The position numbers and the translations under genes were made by a program. 64,000 nt of DNA from Paragyromitra xinjiangensis (taxonomy: Eukaryota > Ascomycota > Pezizomycetes > Pezizales > Discinaceae): positions 1,364,001-1,428,000 of the forward strand of contig JBCAMK010000013.1 of NCBI GenBank assembly GCA_038503065.1, given 5' to 3'. Every line of letters starts with the position of its first letter. Position 1 is the first letter of the stretch. This document shows, in pieces, positions 58,702 to 64,000 of the stretch. The notes beneath the pieces are model-generated. The model was not told where the DNA came from and searched no databases. It worked only from the letters and a program-made list of their open reading frames with translations.

Positions 58702-58737
58702 GTAGCAAGCTGTGCAGTATGGGCTGGGCACGGGACT
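58702..58737 (+). repeat. GC-rich dispersed repeat, single copy
   Basis: This segment starts GTAGCAAGCTGTGCAGTATG and ends GGGCACGGGACT, preceded by TACGGTGC and followed by ATGTT. The same context flanks the copy at 60575, so the repeated unit is longer than 36 bp. Confidence 0.75.
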
Positions 58738-60574
58738 ATGTTAGATCTTGGTTAGTATAGTAGGTGTGGTCTTGTTCTCTACCAGTAGGGAGGAGATGTC
58801 AGTATTAGTCATAAGATATCTGGATCCCCGTCTGCAGCAGGTTGCCGGCTTACCGTTCATGCCTACGGCTTTAATGCTCACTTCTTCCTCCAAAAACGTC
58901 TATAATATGTCTTTGTTATTGCCCCCGATAAAAGGATGAAGCAGTGTTTGTTCTCGAAAATCCCGATTGCCGAGGTTTACACTATTCCCACGAAAACCTG
59001 GCACCCCCTGTCGAAATTATTGCTCCGAGGGTAGGGGTTTTACCTTCGGTTCTATGCTGGCCCTGTTCCTGTAAATCAATTCATTCACCTTGGTTACAGG
59101 TCTTTAAGACTTAAATCCATAACTTTATATAGTCGTGTACAGCATAGTGCTTCTTCCCGATCTTTGGTATTATTGCCGAGTGACTTAATTTTCTAGGAAC
59201 ACATAACTTTTGTTGCCTCGCAATCCTCTACTATGCATTAGAGTTCTTTTAATATCGTTGTTAAACTTCAAGGCTACCACTTTTGATAATAGAAACGATA
59301 TCACCCTGGAACCAACTGTTGAGTGAAGTGGTGTTGATCTATCTCGGCTAAAGACATTGGCCTTTGCTCTGTAGGACTTAACCAAATATAGGCTATTGCT
59401 GATAATATAACCTGTTAAGCTATGCCTGCTTGAGTCGAGCTGAAAACGGCGTGCGCGTAAGACGGTAGAAAGGACCTTAAACTCACGATTCGGCATACAG
59501 CACAAAAGCCATGGTTGATAGTATCTTGTGCTTTGCCGTTAGTAATGTACGGCGACTATTAACGCCAGGGAGGCAGAAAGTATCTTAGGGTACTTAAATA
59601 TTATCTGTGTGGTGGCGCTCGGGAGGAATTAGAGGACGAGATAGGTGGTTGAATTTTACGAGGGATTTGGTTGTTGGGGCGATGCTTAACATAGAATGCG
59701 AGGAAATTAGAAAATTGTGGGGAGAAGCGGGAAAGGAGGGGGCTGGCTGAAAGGGCTTGGTTGGTGGCTAGTGTCTCGTGGAAAGAGGCTGCAGGCAGGG
59801 GAATGGTGGTTCGAGTGATAATTTATGAACAGAAATTTGGCTGCCGATACGTTTACCACCCGGCCGGAAGGTTTTTGGTTTGTATTTCTCAGATTGAAAT
59901 TGTCTGTTCTTGGTTAAGGTTTTCTTGAGATAAATTACTGGGGCCTCTGGTGGCAGAGGTTTGACGGCCATCGAGTCGACCCTGCATGATTTCCATTTAT
60001 TTCCTTGGTACTTTATTGGTGGTAGTGGTCGGGATGAAAACCTGTTACGTATACTACATGTACCTAGAGGGTCATCGTCGATATCATATTTTCCGCTACA
60101 CTACTTCCAGGGCCTGGTTGTATTTTCTGGGGGAGGGTGGGGGATGGGGAGATCTAGATAGATTGCACTCTACAGTGCTGTGCATCTGGCATTATTAACT
60201 CCTCCAAAACCATCTAACGGGCATAAAATTATAAAATCCCTGTCGTTGTTGCATATGCATTGTACTCCCAAGGCAAGGCTATTAGTCGGATCCCGGTGAG
60301 CGGAACTACTCGGGGTTATTGTGACCGGGAAATCCATTTAGACGCACCTAACTTTTAGGGAAAGCATGTTCTTGACCCCGCAATCCCCTGCCCTTCCCAG
60401 AGGTTGCCTACATACTTGTGTTAGGCAAGAGTTTCTTTTATAAAAACAATAGGGGTCCTAATAGCGAATGGGAAGCGGAACTTTATATTCTTCTAGTTAA
60501 TTGATGTTCCCTCAAGGGTTCCCCGGTATTCCCAAACTTCCTGCTTAACGCGAGTAGGAGACCTCCTACGGTGC

Positions 60575-60610
60575 GCAGCAAGCTGCGCAGTATGGGCTGG
60601 GCACGAGACT
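60575..60610 (+). repeat. GC-rich dispersed repeat, single copy
   Basis: This segment starts GCAGCAAGCTGCGCAGTATG and ends GGGCACGAGACT. It differs from the copy at 58702 by a few transitions and matches the right arm of the hairpin at 45732-45766. Confidence 0.75.
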
Positions 60611-61461
60611 ATGTTCTCGGTAGTATTCTTCGGGTAGCTGAAACTTGCTGAATCCGTTGTGGTCAGCTGGCCTCCAACCTCCTAATAGTTACCCTTCCTT
60701 CAGCCTTTAGCTACATGTTTGTGCATGTAGTCTCAAAGCTTCTTCCTCCACTAATCACTCGAATCTTCGAAAGCTTCCTACTCTGTTCCTTTTCTCTGAA
60801 AAATGCCTGCTTTAGAATAACCGTTTTAGTGAGCCCCCCTCGGTACCTCTTACTCTTTCATCGGTGATCAGGGCCAGCGAACTAATGAAGTGTTGTATTC
60901 TAGTCTCAGTTTCGTTAGTGTTCATACGACCCTTTCCATGAATTCCCTTACTTGCTGGTATTGGTACCACCTATATTGTTGACCGACCCCTGCAAATTCC
61001 AAGAGGATCGGTTAAAAATGTGACATGCTGCTTAATGCAGGCTTCTATTGAGGTAGACGAGTCGACAAGAGAGCAAGATGTGACCGTAAAGATAATTAGT
61101 GTGGTGGGTGGTTAAACTTCCTTCTAAAGGAAAGAAATACGTAACTGATTGGGCATTACCCAAATCTACAGGGTAGCACTTCGCTTTCATGGTCACTACT
61201 TCCTGCGAGGAAACCCGGATAAAAGACTACAATATTACCTTAAGACAGCCGATATGGCTAAGAACGGCACATATCTCGGTCCATATTTATATGGGCATCG
61301 CGGAAATGGTAGTGAAGAGGGTTATCGCGGGGCCCGAGAAGCCGGGCAGAGTCTAGTAGATGAGGGATAACTTAGGTGAGTTCTTCTCTCGGCTCCTATA
61401 TAATTTTCTAACGCTGGTTATCGAGTAGATGCATACGGCTAATAGTTTGCTATAGTCCTTT

Positions 61462-61633
61462 GAGTGGACTGGAAAGTCATTTTTTCAAATTAGGGCTACT
61501 GCACTGGCGGTCTCAAAATCCGGGGTCGCAATTCATTTTTGGATCTTCCACAATCTTTAAGTGGACTGGAAATCAACGGTTTTTTCAAATTAGGGCTGCA
61601 ACATTGGCGGCTTCAAAATCTGGGGTCGTAATT
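61462..61633 (+). repeat. Tandem duplication, 97-bp period
   Basis: GTGGACTGGAAA, then TTTTTTCAAATTAGGGCT, then TGGCGG and TCAAAATC and GGGGTCG all occur at 61464-61530 and again at 61561-61630, offset by 97 bp with scattered differences. Confidence 0.8.
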
Positions 61634-62559
61634 TGCCCGCGTTGATCGATCAAATCTGGAACTACCGGTGCCGTAGAGAAGACGTATTGAAATATGCTAT
61701 GTTCTAAACTTACGTGTTCATCAACAAAAGGGAAAAACAGAAGGTGAGACGGGCCGAGGCTGCTGGTACTAACGCGGAGGCGGGTCCCATAGGCTCTGTT
61801 CATCATCATCGCTTGATGGAGTGCTGCTAACTACTAACGGTAAGAACAAGGTAAATAAGTATCAGTCAGAACTGGAAGAGCCGAGGGAGAAGCAAGGACA
61901 TTGTTTGCTCCTTGGACCCCATTTTGGGACCTCTGCAGTCTCTGACTGGTTTCCTACTAATAAACTAGATGCAAATACTAATACCGCATTTTTATGCTGC
62001 ATTTCTAAATGTACATTTTCTACATGAAGTGTATTCTTTATCGTATTTTTGATTTTTCGGTGCCTTGCGCCTTAAGGGTGGTTTGTATCGGTTTGACGCG
62101 GCTCAAGCTTGTTTTTTCATTAGTGATGTGGCTTTGGGTTCTGTGATCAAGGGCTTGGGGGTACTTTACCAATGGAAATATAGACGGCAGCGGTGAATTT
62201 AGGAGAGTTTGATCCGCTGATAGGTTGCTTTCGACCTCCCATTCAGCGTGGCGATAATTTATCATCCCCAATCACTAATCGCTCGTCTCGTTTCCAGCCA
62301 ATTTTTCCATAATTATTATGCTTTATCCAATTGGACGAGACAGACAGTCGCTATCATAATGATCTGGCCACTTTCTTCCCAGTCTTACGCGGGGGCTCAA
62401 TGCAGATAGCGTGATTTCAGCATCTTTTGGCAATTGTGATATGTTCTACCACTGTCTGGTTTAAGCCTGACTGCATGGGCCTGGGCTGTTTCTTATCGAT
62501 GACCAGTGGGGCCCGGGAAGAGTTTCTGTTATTCTAAACCTATCATCAGAATATTCCTA

Positions 62560-62742
62560 CAGTCGCACCTCGCTATGCCGGAACTCAGCATGCTGAATCT
62601 CTTGCTGTCCCTTACAAAATGCCCTAGCCAAGACATTTTTTCTACTGCAAAATAAATTTGCTGTCCCGGACTATTCGGGAAAACTGCTATCCCGTATGGG
62701 ATCTACTGGATTCTGGGTGTCCGGCATAACGAGGTGCAACTG
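62560..62742. mobile_element. Miniature pogo/Fot1-like element, copy B (183 bp)
   Basis: The left end is CAGTCGCACCTCGCTATGCC; the right end read inward is CAGTTGCACCTCGTTATGCC. TA lies on both sides (62558-62559 and 62743-62744). It shares internal words with copy A at 23564 (for example AATCTATT-like and TTGCTGTCCC sequences), and both are 183 bp. Confidence 0.85.
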
Positions 62743-63487
62743 TATATGGCACCATAGTGGAGAACGCCACCTATATATTTCTGGGCCCGGCCTTCCACAT
62801 GGGTGTAACCACACCCGAGTGACACTCTATGAACACGGTACCACCGTCCACCCGCCCCATATTTCCAGCCGAGATACGGCATTAATAAAGCCCACACTAC
62901 CCTCCGACTGCCAAGCCGCTACCGACGTCGCACCTAATAAAGTAGCTCACGTGGAAAGTCCTCTAGTACGGCACCACGGATTAACCCCCGGTGTATCCCC
63001 CGGAACTAGGACACTGTCGATCCGACCTGTTTCGGGAATGTTCCCGATCTTATCAGATCTAGTATCGTGGGTGACAGAAACATATTGCGAGCACACCAAA
63101 AACGGGATATTAGCCGGAGAGATCGGATGAACTTCGTTATAGATGTGGGTGCTTCGGCATTGGTTGGAGGGAGTTGGGTGAGGTATAGTACATGAACTCC
63201 ACTTTCTTCTCTCTTTTTAACAAACATTAATAATCACAAAAAAAAGCCGCCCAGCCCCAAACCCACAAGTAACCCTCTAAAAACCGTTATGAAAAATTAA
63301 GGGTATCATGCCTAGCTACATTGTAGTAAATAAGCAAGACAAATGAAAAAAAATACAAAATAAACACACTGAGCCGACCAAGTCCTAAGTAAGAAATAAT
63401 AAACTCCCCGCAAGACTACCCTCTCCCTATTCCTATAATAATCAAAGGATCTAAAAACCCCATACCACCCAAAGCTATGAATAAGTT
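62743..63487. other. Spacer upstream of the edge gene's 3' end
   Basis: No supportable gene. The 144-codon plus-strand frame at 62696-63130 begins inside the miniature element and is not credible. 63230-63480 is A-rich and likely the 3' UTR of the next gene. Confidence 0.5.
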
Positions 63488-64000
63488 CTAGACCTGTACA
63501 CGCGTGCTATTGACACTGACACTGTTTCTTTTCTTCCAAACCCCATTGGTGTCGTTGACCCCGTTCCTGTCTATGTTCTTGCCATCATTTTTGACCGAGT
63601 GTTTCCGTTCTATGCCGTTTTTACCATCAACGATACCGCCGTCACCATTGACAACATGCTTTTTGTGATCCGCTCCAGTCCGCTTCTCTTCAACGCCTTT
63701 CTTCTCTTTCACTATCCCATTAACCCCATTTTTACCATCTATAATTTTCCCCTCACCATTAACCTCCTTTCCATCTTCCTTCCCAACACCACCCCCCTCT
63801 TCACCCGCCTCACCACTAACCACCTCCCCCCCCCTCACCGTCGGAAACGCCTCACCAACAACCTTCCCCACATCCCCCCACCACCGCTCTCCAAACTCCC
63901 TATACCACTCCACGGTACTCCTCAGCCCATCTTCAAACGCCACCTTCGGACGCCACCCCAACTCCCGCAGTCGCGTTGCATCCACCGCGTACCGTCGGTC
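63488..64000 (-). CDS. C-terminus of an RmlB-like NDP-sugar 4,6-dehydratase (partial)
   Basis: The minus-strand frame is open to the window edge and begins DRRYAVDATRLRELGWRPKV, followed by FEDGLRSTVEWY. This is the C-terminal signature of dTDP/UDP-glucose 4,6-dehydratases of the short-chain dehydrogenase superfamily (NAD-dependent epimerase/dehydratase), which make the 4-keto-6-deoxy intermediate of rhamnose synthesis. The remaining residues form an unusually long tail of about 120 residues, rich in Gly, Lys, Asn, Glu and Val, with repeated KNG and NGV words, not part of the enzyme fold. The active site is outside the window. Confidence 0.85.
   Translation of the reverse strand, partial: DRRYAVDATRLRELGWRPKVAFEDGLRSTVEWYREFGERWWGDVGKVVGEAFPTVRGGEVVSGEAGEEGGGVGKEDGKEVNGEGKIIDGKNGVNGIVKEKKGVEEKRTGADHKKHVVNGDGGIVDGKNGIERKHSVKNDGKNIDRNGVNDTNGVWKKRNSVSVNSTRVQV

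Larger units (their letters stand above)
58436..62559. other. Gene-poor stretch with repeats
   Basis: No supportable gene. It contains two copies of the GC-rich dispersed repeat (58702, 60575) and a tandem duplication at 61462-61633. Open frames such as 61149-61370 and the minus-strand frame at 59768-59971 match nothing I know. Confidence 0.5.

Noticed and set aside
62696..63130. 144-codon plus-strand frame
   Set aside because: Starts inside the miniature transposon and has no homology I recognise.
1..64000. CRISPR array, prokaryotic operon or secondary-metabolite cluster
   Set aside because: No regularly spaced direct repeats, no polyketide or peptide synthetase genes, and all genes are spaced eukaryotic units.

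Overview
The window looks like nuclear DNA of a filamentous ascomycete (Pezizomycotina). Protein-coding genes carry short introns of about 44-97 bp with GT/AG ends and CTAAC/CTGAT-like branch sites (one intron is longer, 317 bp). The gene families are typical of this group: a DUF1776 protein, a Nif1-like Sel1 protein, a CUE/CCCH/Smr protein, Tvp38 and Wss1. I cannot assign a class from sequence alone. The window is gene-poor: about eleven convincing protein genes, one tRNA and a large share of gene-free, repeat-bearing DNA.

Layout. 1-5115 is a Ty1/copia retrotransposon on the minus strand, cut by the left window edge, with LTRs, a primer site matching the anticodon half of initiator tRNA-Met, a polypurine tract, and a gag-pol reading frame broken by two frame changes. 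5485-6351 is a lysine methyltransferase gene of the EFM6/METTL21 type. 6556-7335 holds an unrecognised, probably decayed coding stretch. 9316-11560 is a decayed bilirubin oxidase (multicopper oxidase) gene that no open reading frame reveals: its homology is spread over many short frames, and two copper-ligand histidines are lost. 12107-13629 is a three-exon DUF1776 gene and 15061-18069 a two-exon Nif1-like Sel1-repeat gene. 20714-21666 is a three-exon AIG1/FAR-17a-like membrane protein. 25522-26976 is the DNA-protein crosslink protease Wss1 (three exons, complete with zinc site, Cdc48-binding motifs and two RanBP2 fingers). 28286-29644 is an unrecognised three-exon gene, 31524-32933 is TVP38, and 36774-37520 is a Kre9-like cell-surface protein. 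43092-45338 is the CUE/CCCH/DUF1771/Smr protein, 49712-about 51044 a GH18 chitinase, 54869-56080 a secreted bacterial-type solute-binding protein, 58355-58435 a tRNA-Val(AAC) with a 7-nt intron, and 63488-64000 the C-terminus of an RmlB-like sugar nucleotide dehydratase that runs off the right edge.

The gene-free stretches hold repeats rather than genes. Three pogo/Fot1-like miniature elements of 183-184 bp with TA duplications lie at 23564, 36009 and 62560. A dispersed 36-bp GC-rich motif occurs at 45688 (as an inverted pair), 58702 and 60575. Other repeats include a 97-bp tandem duplication near 61460 and related segments at 35.0/35.8/36.6 kb and 39.9/40.7 kb. The genes are mostly unrelated housekeeping or cell-surface functions and do not form an obvious cluster or pathway. 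I saw no secondary-metabolite cluster, CRISPR-like array or new defence system. The points most worth checking are the decayed bilirubin oxidase, the miniature transposon family, the dispersed GC-rich repeat, the unrecognised 325-residue protein and the R-Q-x-S repeat tract in the Nif1-like protein.
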